A DNA stretch of 64,000 nucleotides from VXNF01 sp964291305 (lineage in GTDB: Bacteria; Actinomycetota; Acidimicrobiia; Acidimicrobiales; CATQHL01), in contig OZ219783.1 in the NCBI GenBank assembly GCA_964291305.2, positions 1,922,001-1,986,000 of the forward strand, in the 5' to 3' direction. The notes below the pieces were generated by a model that ran no database searches, was not told the origin of the DNA, and saw only the letters and a program-made list of their open reading frames with translations. The stretch's first letter is position 1. Every line of letters begins with the position of its first letter. Made by a program: the position numbers and the translations under genes. Below, one piece after another: positions 34,846 through 42,267 of this stretch.

Positions 34846-36686
34846 ACCTCGAAGATCGCCTCCGGAGAGCTTTCGCTCAACGAACCGAGGATGTCGAGGT
34901 AACCCCCGGCGCTCTGTTCGAGATCCAGCGTCGCGTCGCCCGCCGTCGGCGAATGCCCGAGGTTCGCCTGCGACCGGCACTGGTTTTGGCCGCAGCAGCC
35001 TGTGCCGCAGTCGCGGTTGCGGTCTCGATCTCGGTCACCCGGCCAGATTCTGGGCCCAACGTGCAAACAGCAGCACCTTTGGCAAGCCCTGCAGAGTCCC
35101 CGGTGGTTGAGCCGACGACGCCCGCCCCGCAGCCGACTCAAACCCCAACCCCGACCACGGCTCCCGGGGATGGGCAGATCACTACTGAGCCCCCGCCGCC
35201 GGTTGCACCTCAGCCTTCGTCTCCAGCCACCTCCACACCGTTCACCGGTTCTGGCACGATCCAAGAGGAAACCACCACGACAGCGGATGCCACAGCAGCG
35301 GATGTCACGGCAGCGGATTGTTCTGCTCAACCCGAGCGCCCCGACGAGACCGACGATCCCTCCGACTGGGTCACCGTTTACTTCGCCTGTGGTGGGGTTG
35401 ACGCGGTGCCGCGCTTGCGCCCTGCAACCAGCAGCGACCTAACGACCGCGCTCGAAGTCCTGCTCGGCGGGCCGGACGAGGCCGACAGCTCGGCAGGGTT
35501 TAGCGGACTAAGCGGTGCTGTAGGCACAGCGGTTACGAAAACAGACAACATGTGGGTGACCATCGACCTTCCAGGGGGAATCGTTGAAGCGCTGAGTGTC
35601 GATGACAGCGGCATCACAGCCCAACAACTCGTGGCCCAACTCAACGCCACGGTCTTCCAGTTCCCAGAGTTTTCCGTTGCCGAATACCGCATCGACGGCA
35701 ACTGTGCAGCCTTCGGAGCCCTGCTTAATGACAGTTGCCAGATCCACATACGCGAAGTAAGCACCGACAGCCGCGAAGCAATCACCGACAGCAACGTCAG
35801 CGAAGCAAGCACTGACAGCAACGTCAGCGACATCAAAACTCAAACCAGCGTCCTGACTGCCCACAACATCGGCTCGGTGAGTTCAGTGATCCTGACTAAA
35901 CCCGATGAGCAGGCTGCCGAAGTGGGTCCTATGCCCGAGGGTTCCCGCCTCACCTCCGGCCGTGCCACAGTCAACGGCTCAACTTGGGCCGAGGTCATCA
36001 CTAGCACCGGCGACAGTGGCTGGGTCTCAACCAAGACAATCGTGGCGCAACCCCTCCAGATTGACGCCAGCGCGGCCGGGGCGATGGAGAGCTTGGCACG
36101 CCAGCTAACGACCGGACCGAGCTTGGGGTCAGCGAACTTTCTGCCTAGCGGATTGATGCTGCGCTGGGGAGCCGGCACCAGCGATGTCGTCATCACCCCC
36201 ACCGAGGGAATCGACAGCAACTGGTGGCACCTCCCGCTGGAAACGGCACCGCTACGCAACGATCTATCGGCAAGTTCACTCGCCGACTTACTGTGGATCT
36301 ACCGCAGCGACGAGGATGCTGTATTCACGATCAACTCTCCCGGCCCGCTGGGCGAGCCACACAGCGACTTTGCCTCGCTGGCTTATGTCTCTATTTTCCA
36401 GCCGACCGCAGCAAGCTTGGCGTCGGTGAGCGAACTAGATCCCGCCATAGCCGAAGGCTCGACGCAGGAACCCGAGTGGTCCGAGCTGCCACCCAACCTG
36501 CCAATGCCGGGCGACGAGGAATACTTCGATTCCAACGACAGCGAAGACACCAAGGATGAAGAGGAATTCAAAGACGACGAGCTGCAGCCCGAACTGCGTC
36601 GGGCACAGATCAGCGTGATCTTCGATTTCCTCTTGCCTGAGGCTCCCCGTATCGCTGGCATCGAGGTGATCTGGGACCGCTACTAG
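34842..36686 (+). CDS. Membrane-anchored GerMN/SH3-like protein, possible anti-sigma partner
   Basis: A protein of 614 residues with a cytoplasmic basic N-terminus (about 1-45), one membrane segment (PALVLAAAACAAVAVAVSIS) and a long Pro/Thr-rich linker. A GerMN-like domain spans about 170-300 (WVTVYFACGGVDAVPRLRP, DLTTALEVLLGGPDEAD, WVTIDLPGGIVE). A Ser/Asp-rich 9-residue repeat (ITDSNVSEA, STDSNVSDI) at about 305-330 precedes an SH3-like region (PMPEGSRLTSGRATVNGSTW). The C-terminus is acidic before a final strand. Coupling to an ECF sigma gene suggests it senses the envelope and controls that sigma factor, but no ZAS zinc motif is seen. Specific function unknown. Confidence 0.7.
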   Translation: MNLEDRLRRAFAQRTEDVEVTPGALFEIQRRVARRRRMPEVRLRPALVLAAAACAAVAVAVSISVTRPDSGPNVQTAAPLASPAESPVVEPTTPAPQPTQTPTPTTAPGDGQITTEPPPPVAPQPSSPATSTPFTGSGTIQEETTTTADATAADVTAADCSAQPERPDETDDPSDWVTVYFACGGVDAVPRLRPATSSDLTTALEVLLGGPDEADSSAGFSGLSGAVGTAVTKTDNMWVTIDLPGGIVEALSVDDSGITAQQLVAQLNATVFQFPEFSVAEYRIDGNCAAFGALLNDSCQIHIREVSTDSREAITDSNVSEASTDSNVSDIKTQTSVLTAHNIGSVSSVILTKPDEQAAEVGPMPEGSRLTSGRATVNGSTWAEVITSTGDSGWVSTKTIVAQPLQIDASAAGAMESLARQLTTGPSLGSANFLPSGLMLRWGAGTSDVVITPTEGIDSNWWHLPLETAPLRNDLSASSLADLLWIYRSDEDAVFTINSPGPLGEPHSDFASLAYVSIFQPTAASLASVSELDPAIAEGSTQEPEWSELPPNLPMPGDEEYFDSNDSEDTKDEEEFKDDELQPELRRAQISVIFDFLLPEAPRIAGIEVIWDRY

Positions 36687-36766
36687 CCCCCTGGGATTGC
36701 CCGGCTCAGGAAGCAGCTGACCGAAACCTCGGCCGCGCTAGATTACTAATCACTGTCCTAATCACT

Positions 36767-37693
36767 GTGGAGCATCAGAATTTGGCCCCGATGAGCCGAA
36801 CAGGAAAGACACGAGCGGGCTTGAGCCTGTGCTCAGTGGCCATTCTGGCTCTGACAGCTGCAACAACAGCGGCCTGCGGCGGAGACGAGGCTGCGCAGGT
36901 CAGCCCTACGACCACAGCCCAGGCTGCGACCACTAGTGAGGCGCCCCTGCCAGCTGCAGCAGTGACCACCAGCTCTAGCGATCCGGAGCCGTCAACTGTC
37001 AGCGAGAGCCCTGCTCAGCCGTCGGCCACACCCACGCCTGAAACATCGGTGCCTGCTCCCGAGCTGCCAGCGCCGCCACACTCGGTGTCCGAAACAACAA
37101 CACCGCCGCCTGAGGTGTCCGAAGCAGTCCCGCCACCCGAACCTGCTCCAGCACCCGAGCCTCCGCCGCCCCCGCCTGCTACCACTGAAGCAGCATCTCC
37201 GCCCGAAACCGCCCCAACGCCCGAGCCCCCACCGCCACCACCTGCTACCACTGAACCGGCACCGCCTGAGGTGTCTGGACCTAACGACCTGCCCAACTTG
37301 AATGTGACTGACCTCTTCAGCGGCGAGAGTGTCTTGCTGGCCTCATTTGCTCCATCCGACCGACCCATCTTTTTATGGGTCTGGGCACCTCATTGACCGA
37401 CCTGTCACCGGGAAGCCCCCGGTATCGAGCAGTTGGCTCGAAACAACGGCGATGCAGTGAAAGTCGTGGGCTTGGGTGTAACCGACTCTTTGGCTGAGGC
37501 GCTTGATTTCGTGGCAGCAACAAGAGTCCAATCGTTCCCCATGGTATGGAGCGAGACCTTCGCTCCGGCCGCCCTGCTGGGCATCGTCTCCCACCCCGCC
37601 TGGGTGCTGCTATCACCTTCAGGGGAAGTCGTCGAGCGCGGCCTAGGCGGCATCGACGCAGAAGAGGTACTGGCTAAGGCCGCTGAGATCTAA
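36767..37693 (+). CDS. Thioredoxin-like lipoprotein with in-frame TGA at the first redox Cys (candidate selenoprotein)
   Basis: Read through one TGA, this is a single frame of 309 codons. From GTG 36767 (or ATG 36791) there is a signal with lipobox TTAAC (Cys 37), then a long Pro/Glu/Thr linker in which PEPPPPPPATTE occurs twice, then a TlpA/thioredoxin-like domain. The strand IFLWVWAPH is followed by TGA (37394-37396, codon 210) and PTCHREAP, so the motif is WAPHxPTC with the TGA exactly where CxxC has its first Cys. After the TGA the fold continues in frame (VKVVGLGVTDSLAEALDF, then HPAWVLLSPSGEVVERGLGG). A hairpin lies 16 bases beyond. Alternatives are a decayed gene or a sequencing error. 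Intact coding on both sides favours selenocysteine. Confidence 0.68.
37407..37423 (+). promoter_or_regulatory. Candidate bacterial SECIS hairpin
   Basis: ACCGGG (37407-37412) pairs perfectly with CCCGGT (37418-37423) around loop AAGCC. With a 5-bp stem the loop instead starts with G. The loop begins 16 bases after the TGA at 37394-37396, at the short edge of the 16-37 base spacing I recall for bacterial SECIS elements. The match is compatible but short and GC-rich, so chance pairing is possible. Confidence 0.45.
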
Positions 37694-37776
37694 GTTCACC
37701 GCGATCCGCGACAGACCCGCGGACTCAACTCGCCGCAGTAGCTCTGTTTAGCCAGCCAACGACTCGCCACCGACGC

Positions 37777-38115
37777 TTAGGAGTATTTTGCTAGTAGGCC
37801 CAACGTGGCCTGGCGGTGTAACACTTTTACCCGCACATTGGGGTAACGCGTTCGCAACTTCCGTACCTTGCGGTTCTTCCTGGTAACGAGCTTCTGCTTG
37901 AGAGTCGTCAACTCCACATACACGCCGTAGCCAGGAAGGTAGAAATCCGGGGTAAAGGCCTCCAGGACGCGCCCGGCAGCATCTCGCTCTAGGACAAAGG
38001 TGGTGGGTTCGTACTCCCACGACACCCCGTAGAAGTCAAGCAGTTCACTAAACGCCCGCTCGGAGGAGTGAGCAAAGGCCGGACTACTGCCAACAGCCTG
38101 CTCGGTTACCAGCAC
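37777..38115 (-). CDS. Small PD-ExT nuclease-like protein
   Basis: A protein of 112 residues. The core pattern resembles restriction-endonuclease-like folds: RAFSELLDFYGVSWEYEPTT, then FTPDFYLPGYGVYVELTTLK with Asp and Glu spaced as PD-ExT, then a basic stretch (TRKNRKVRKLRTRYPNVRVK). The catalytic Lys of PD-(D/E)xK is replaced by Thr or supplied by the following Lys. I do not know a characterised member. It is last of the minus-strand run gcvH, MerR, hpt, DUF151, MerR, so a housekeeping DNA-repair or RNA-linked role is possible. Confidence 0.6.
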   Translation of the reverse strand: MLVTEQAVGSSPAFAHSSERAFSELLDFYGVSWEYEPTTFVLERDAAGRVLEAFTPDFYLPGYGVYVELTTLKQKLVTRKNRKVRKLRTRYPNVRVKVLHRQATLGLLAKYS

Positions 38116-38157
38116 GCCGCTTCTGCCCTCTGAGGTAGCCTCAGACCTCAGGTTTCC

Positions 38158-38691
38158 TCAGACTCCGTAGCTGGCGCTAGCCTCACCAACCTCCGCTGGC
38201 GGCAGCTGCCCAGTGTCCTGACCAGTGTCCTGGTGCCCTGCACCTTTCTGCGCACGGCTTAGTTCGCTGACGATGGCCCCGTCGAGCTGTTGCATGATCC
38301 CTTCGACCTCGAGCATGATGAGGGCCAGAGCCTGCTGTCCAGGGCGCTGAAGTAGCGCAACCAACTCGTCCGGCGCAGTCATGAACAGCACCTCGTCGCC
38401 GCTGATGACCAGCCTGCCCCCAGCCAAATCCTCCCCGAGGATGTCCCTGTGGTTCTTGAACACATCGCGTATCTGCGGCAGGCCGACTCCCCTGTCGAGC
38501 AGATCCTTGATGATCCTTAGCTTAAGCAGGTCGCCGTAGGAGTAGGCACGGCGCGAGCCGCTCCCCTCCGCCGCCGTGACCGACGGCCGCACCAACTCAG
38601 TTCGCGCCCAGTAGTCGAGCTGCCGGTAGCTAACTCCCGCGATCTCGTGAGCTTGCTTCGAGGTGTAGCTGCGTACGACGTTGTCGCTCAT
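38158..38691 (-). CDS. MerR-family regulator (Rv1830-like)
   Basis: DNA-binding regulator of 177 residues from ATG 38691, chosen for GGGAG at good spacing. The frame is open to an ATG at 38754, but those 21 extra codons are a Gly/Tyr repeat (GYGKNGYGR) produced by a duplicated ATGGCTATGGGA. The helix-turn-helix is YTSKQAHEIAGVSYRQLDYW, followed by AYSYGDLLKLRIIKDLLDRG. The C-terminus is helical with no obvious metal site. It pairs with a second MerR and a DUF151 gene, as in mycobacteria. Ligand unknown. Confidence 0.85.
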   Translation of the reverse strand: MSDNVVRSYTSKQAHEIAGVSYRQLDYWARTELVRPSVTAAEGSGSRRAYSYGDLLKLRIIKDLLDRGVGLPQIRDVFKNHRDILGEDLAGGRLVISGDEVLFMTAPDELVALLQRPGQQALALIMLEVEGIMQQLDGAIVSELSRAQKGAGHQDTGQDTGQLPPAEVGEASASYGV

Positions 38692-38851
38692 AGTAGTCAT
38701 CTCCCAGTCATCTCTCCCATAGCCATTTTTCCCATAGCCATTTCCGGGAGTCATCTCTCCGGAAGTTTGCGGCCAAAGCTGTAACTACTCTAGTGCAATT
38801 TGGCCGGGCTAGGGATATCTCTCGTCTTCGGCCGGCGGCGGGTCGGGAGTC

Positions 38852-39355
38852 TTAGGATTCGAAGTCCTCCGGCCGGACAGTGTCAATGAACTCGCGGAAC
38901 TGCTCTACCACCTCGTCGGGATCCTGCGTTTCCTCTGGATCCTCGTCGCCACGGCGTTCCCGGTAGCCAGCGTCGGTGAGCACCTCTTCGGCAGCAAAGA
39001 TGGGCGCCCCGCAACGGACCGCCACCGCTATCGCATCCGACGGGCGGCAAGATACTCGGCGGGTTTCACCGTTCTCGGCGAGTTCGAGTTCGGCATAGAA
39101 GGTCTTATCGCGCAACTCAGTCACCAGCACCCGCAGCAGCGCCACGCCCATATCCTCAAGAATGACCTTGATCAGATCATGTGTCATGGGGCGAGGCACT
39201 TTTACGCCCTCCAGAGCTAGGGCAATGGCCGTCGCCTCGGGTGCCCCGATAAAGATCGGCAGCAGTCGGGGATCCGGAGCCTGCTCGCGAAGCAAAAGGA
39301 TCGGCACGTTGGTGGGCAACTCGATGCGCACGCCCACAAGGTCCATCTCGATCAC
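38852..39355 (-). CDS. Bifunctional nuclease family (DUF151) protein
   Basis: A protein of 167 residues of the BFN/DUF151 family: VGVRIELPTNVPILLLREQ, LPIFIGAPEATAIALALEG, then PRPMTHDLIKVILEDMG and CRPSDAIAVAVRCGAPIFAA. Plant BFN1-related members were described as RNase/DNase, but the actinobacterial ones are untested as far as I know. The C-terminal tail is acidic. It lies between hpt and a MerR gene, matching the order around mycobacterial Rv1829. Confidence 0.88.
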   Translation of the reverse strand: MIEMDLVGVRIELPTNVPILLLREQAPDPRLLPIFIGAPEATAIALALEGVKVPRPMTHDLIKVILEDMGVALLRVLVTELRDKTFYAELELAENGETRRVSCRPSDAIAVAVRCGAPIFAAEEVLTDAGYRERRGDEDPEETQDPDEVVEQFREFIDTVRPEDFES

Positions 39356-39404
39356 ACCCTGACAATAGCCGCCAAGACCGGCATACCCGCGGGCTGGCCT
39401 ACTG

Positions 39405-40013
39405 CTAGCGGCTCTCGTCTAACCCGTAGAAGGAATCCACGTAGGCGTCCGGTTCCCCTTCTAGCGAGCAACGATCGGCAACTCGCAACTCCGGAAGGTT
39501 CCCGTAGCGACCCCTGAACTCAAGTCCGTAACCCACTAGAAAGGAGTCGTCCACGGTAAAGCCCACGTAGCGGGCCTCCAGCGGCAGCACCCGGCGATCC
39601 TGGCGGTCCAACAGCGTGCAGATCTCTACGCTTAGGGGCGAGCGGCGCCGCAGTTCACCACTGAGGAAACCCACACTGAGGCCGCTGTCAACGATTCCCT
39701 CCACAACCAGCACGTGGCGCCCGGCTATGTGGATGTCCAGATCTCGAGTTATCCGTACCCGCCCTGAGTTTGGGGCGAAACGGGATATAGCTAGAAAGTC
39801 CACTTCCGACTCCACCCGCAGGGCACGAGCCAGGTCGGCCAAAAACGGCAGACAGCCGCGCAGCACACCGACCAGCACCAGCGCATCCCCCGGCGGGAGA
39901 CGAGACGAGTAGTCCGTGGTAATAGCAGCACCGAGCGCAGCAACTCGCTCGGCAATCGTGTTTGCGCAATAAATCGCGGCACCCGAGTTGCCCGACGGTT
40001 GCGACCGCGGCAC
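39405..40013 (-). CDS. hpt: Hypoxanthine phosphoribosyltransferase family protein
   Basis: Purine-salvage PRTase of 202 residues. The PRPP motif reads HVLVVEGIVDSGLSVGFL, and the flexible-loop, LVGVLRGCLPFLADLAR and VGFTVDDSFLVGYGLEFRG segments fit Hpt. In characterised enzymes the motif has two adjacent acids (ED). Here the second is Gly, which may weaken PRPP-Mg binding. The start is GTG 40013, two bases after the stop of the upstream MerR gene. Its position inside a MerR/DUF151 block is unusual compared with the tilS-hpt-ftsH context common elsewhere. Confidence 0.85.
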   Translation of the reverse strand: MPRSQPSGNSGAAIYCANTIAERVAALGAAITTDYSSRLPPGDALVLVGVLRGCLPFLADLARALRVESEVDFLAISRFAPNSGRVRITRDLDIHIAGRHVLVVEGIVDSGLSVGFLSGELRRRSPLSVEICTLLDRQDRRVLPLEARYVGFTVDDSFLVGYGLEFRGRYGNLPELRVADRCSLEGEPDAYVDSFYGLDESR

Positions 40014-40015
40014 GA

Positions 40016-40744
40016 TCAGCTGAGGTTCTGCAGAGTGCGTCGCACCAGCGCTTCGCGCAGCGAGGAGGCCAGCGCGGCCTGCGTGGCCAGCAACTCCCTA
40101 GCCTTGCGCATCGCACCTGGCCCTCCAGTTTGCAGCAGCCGTTGAACCGCTGGGATAGACAAATCCAGCTCCCGATCCACCGATGCCTTGAAGACGCGCA
40201 GGTGGCGTGGCTCGAGTCCCTGATCGAACATCTGGCGGGCAATGCGTGCTACCTCCAGCGCCTGCGCGTCATAAAAATCAATATCTGCGGCAGGGCGGGG
40301 CACCATCAGGCCGTAGCGCGTCAACTCCCTCGCCTGCGAAAGGCTCAAACCGCTGGCTTTAGCCAGCTGCGGCAAAGTCATCCCGCTGCCTTCAGGCTCG
40401 GGCTCAGAAACCGGAGATGGGGCGAGCCGGCGGACCCGGTCGCTGACATCCATGTCGGGCAGCCGGTTGGCCTCTTCGTCAGCACGAGTGCTCCACTCCA
40501 CTCCGGCCATGCGTTCCCTGATAACGCGCAGCGGCAGGAAGTTCTCTCGCTGTTGGGTCAAGATCCAGCGCAGCTTGGCCAGGTCAACACGAGAGTACTT
40601 GCGGTATCCCTTGGCAGTGCGATGCGGCGTGATTAGCCCCTGGCTCTCGAGGAAACGCAGCTTGGAGACCGAGACTTCGGGAAAATCTCCAAGCAGCCCA
40701 TCCACCACCTCGCCTATCCCCACTAGGCGTTCCTCTTCAGCCAC
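40016..40744 (-). CDS. MerR-family regulator (Rv1828-like)
   Basis: Regulator of 242 residues with a MerR winged helix at the N-terminus (LVGIGEVVDGLLGDFPEVSV, then FLESQGLITPHRTAKGYRKY). The C-terminal half is an all-helical domain (FDQGLEPRHLRVFKASVDRE, then LLATQAALASSLREALVRR) like mycobacterial Rv1828. It overlaps the gcvH 3' end by 8 bases, so it is coupled with it. The mycobacterial block has garA between these two genes. Here no FHA-domain gene is present. Confidence 0.9.
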   Translation of the reverse strand: MAEEERLVGIGEVVDGLLGDFPEVSVSKLRFLESQGLITPHRTAKGYRKYSRVDLAKLRWILTQQRENFLPLRVIRERMAGVEWSTRADEEANRLPDMDVSDRVRRLAPSPVSEPEPEGSGMTLPQLAKASGLSLSQARELTRYGLMVPRPAADIDFYDAQALEVARIARQMFDQGLEPRHLRVFKASVDRELDLSIPAVQRLLQTGGPGAMRKARELLATQAALASSLREALVRRTLQNLS

Positions 40745-41129
40745 CGACGAACCTCACATAAGCGGCGCTGTCCATTAACTCCCCAATCTGGGTCGTGTCG
40801 TCGGGCGCCAAGAGGCACAACCAGCCGTCCCCGTAAGGATCGGTGTTGATCGTCTGAGGCGTCTCGGCTAGCAACTCGTTTACGGCCACGACACGTCCTG
40901 CCAGCGGCGCGTACAACTCACTGGTGGCTTTGCGGGCCTCGATCTCAGCCATTAGGTCGCCGGCGACCAGGCTGGCGCCCGGAGCGGGAAGGTCAACGAA
41001 CTCCACCTCGCCTAGCAGGTCCTGGCCAAAGTCGGTCAGACCGAGGCGGACCAACGAATGTAACCCCCCGCCCTCTTCGGACACCCAACCATGGTCCTCC
41101 GAATACCGGAGCGTTTCGGGGACGTTCAC
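40737..41129 (-). CDS. gcvH: Glycine cleavage system H protein
   Basis: Lipoyl carrier of the glycine cleavage complex, 130 residues. LRYSEDHGWV opens the protein, FGQDLLGEVEFVDLPAPG is the family core, and the lipoyl-lysine lies in IEARKATSELYAPLAGRV. The C-terminal half is normal (LAETPQTINTDPYGDGWLCL). No gcvT or gcvP is in the window. Downstream genes are regulators rather than gcv genes. Confidence 0.95.
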   Translation of the reverse strand: MNVPETLRYSEDHGWVSEEGGGLHSLVRLGLTDFGQDLLGEVEFVDLPAPGASLVAGDLMAEIEARKATSELYAPLAGRVVAVNELLAETPQTINTDPYGDGWLCLLAPDDTTQIGELMDSAAYVRFVGG

Positions 41130-41183
41130 CGGGCCTCGCAGAGATTCACGTATCGCCGCGTCCGCTGCGCCATCGGATTTACG

Positions 41184-41199
41184 CTAGCCGAATGGCTAG
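41184..41199 (-). terminator. Short hairpin between pgsA and gcvH
   Basis: CTAGCC (41184-41189) and GGCTAG (41194-41199) form a perfect 6-bp stem with loop GAAT, 40 bases downstream of the pgsA stop. There is no U-run, so this is a weak or Rho-assisted terminator candidate at best. Two similar phrases, GCCATCGGATTTAC and GCCATCGGAGTTAC, flank it. Confidence 0.35.
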
Positions 41200-41239
41200 T
41201 TGCTACCTGCCATCGGAGTTACCGCCACTCTGCAGCTGC

Positions 41240-41815
41240 CTACGCCTGGTGGGCTAGAGCCCGCCGGCCCGCCAGCACGTAAAGGTAAGCGCCGTACCAG
41301 GCAGCGGCGAGCGAGGGAACGCCGCACACCCAGCCGGCGACCGTCCAGGCCATAGCCCCGGGAATGCCGGCTTGGCCCAACAGGAACAGCGGGAAGGTAA
41401 ACATGAGGCCGAAACTGCCCGCCTTGCCCCAGGCGTTCACGCCCAACCAGCCCACGCGCCTCGCCGCCAAAGCCAGCGTGCCGACAGAGAGCCCAAACTC
41501 CCTGACGAGCGTGAGGATCCCAAACCACAAGGCCACATCGCCGTTGACGAGCAGACAGATAACGCCGACGAAGAACATCAACCGATCAACTACAGGATCC
41601 AGAATGGCCCCCAGCTGGGTTGCCTGGTTTAGCCGTCGGGCCAGATAGCCATCTACGAAATCACTCGCTCCGAGTGCTCCCAGCAAAACTCCCGCCGCTA
41701 AGCGGCTGTCGAGACCAAAAAGCAGCCAACAGAAGATCGGAATACATCCCAGCCGCAGAACAGTGACCAGATTTGGGATAGTCCAGATCTGACCTCTGAG
41801 ACCCGCCGAAGACAC
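41240..41815 (-). CDS. pgsA: CDP-diacylglycerol-glycerol-3-phosphate 3-phosphatidyltransferase family protein
   Basis: Membrane phospholipid enzyme of the CDP-alcohol phosphatidyltransferase family that makes phosphatidylglycerol phosphate. The signature is DFVDGYLARRLNQATQLGAI followed by LDPVVDRLMF, which has all the conserved Asp, Gly and Arg. It begins IWTIPNLVTVLRLG. I take GTG 41815 (191 residues). The frame is open to 41875, but that would overlap the start of the divergent HIT gene. About six membrane segments. Exact product (PGP, cardiolipin or PI-type) is not decided by the motif alone. Confidence 0.88.
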   Translation of the reverse strand: MSSAGLRGQIWTIPNLVTVLRLGCIPIFCWLLFGLDSRLAAGVLLGALGASDFVDGYLARRLNQATQLGAILDPVVDRLMFFVGVICLLVNGDVALWFGILTLVREFGLSVGTLALAARRVGWLGVNAWGKAGSFGLMFTFPLFLLGQAGIPGAMAWTVAGWVCGVPSLAAAWYGAYLYVLAGRRALAHQA

Positions 41816-41868
41816 GGCAGGAGAGTACCGTGCAGTGCCAGAGTCGACCCACTCACACGGGAGAACCA

Positions 41869-42267
41869 ATGGCAACGCTCTTTACCCGCATCCTGCGTGG
41901 CGATTTGCCCGGCCATGTGATCTGGCGCGACGAGCGCTGCGGCGTATTCCTCTCCATCAACCCGCTCACCGCGGGTCATGCCCTGGTAGTCCCGCTAGCC
42001 GAGGTAGACCACTGGCTGGATCTGGATGTCCAGACCAATCAGCATCTGACCGCGGTGGCCCACAAGGTGGGAATAGCCATCATGGCGACTTTCGGTACCG
42101 AACGGGTCGCCACGGTGATGGCGGGCTTCGAGGTACCCCACGTGCACCTGCATGTCTTCGGCGCCAACTCCATGGCTGACCTGGACTTCTCCAAAGCAGC
42201 GGTCAGCGTCGAGCAGACAGAGTTGGCAGCTAATGCGGCGCTACTGCGCCTGGCCCTGGGAACCTAG
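41869..42267 (+). CDS. HIT family protein
   Basis: Nucleotide-binding hydrolase of the histidine triad family, 132 residues. The start is ATG 41869 with GGGAGA upstream. Features: FTRILRGDLPGHVIWRDERC, INPLTAGHALVVPLAEVDHW and the triad VPHVHLHVFG (HxHxH). Substrates are probably nucleoside phosphoramidates or dinucleotides. It is the only plus-strand gene among minus-strand neighbours, and its stop overlaps that of the DUF2079 gene. Confidence 0.93.
   Translation: MATLFTRILRGDLPGHVIWRDERCGVFLSINPLTAGHALVVPLAEVDHWLDLDVQTNQHLTAVAHKVGIAIMATFGTERVATVMAGFEVPHVHLHVFGANSMADLDFSKAAVSVEQTELAANAALLRLALGT

Noticed and set aside
37394..37396. Reading the TGA as a simple stop with two separate genes
   Set aside because: The upstream part would end within the active-site motif, and the downstream part lacks its own start and first strand. 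Frame and fold continue across the TGA.
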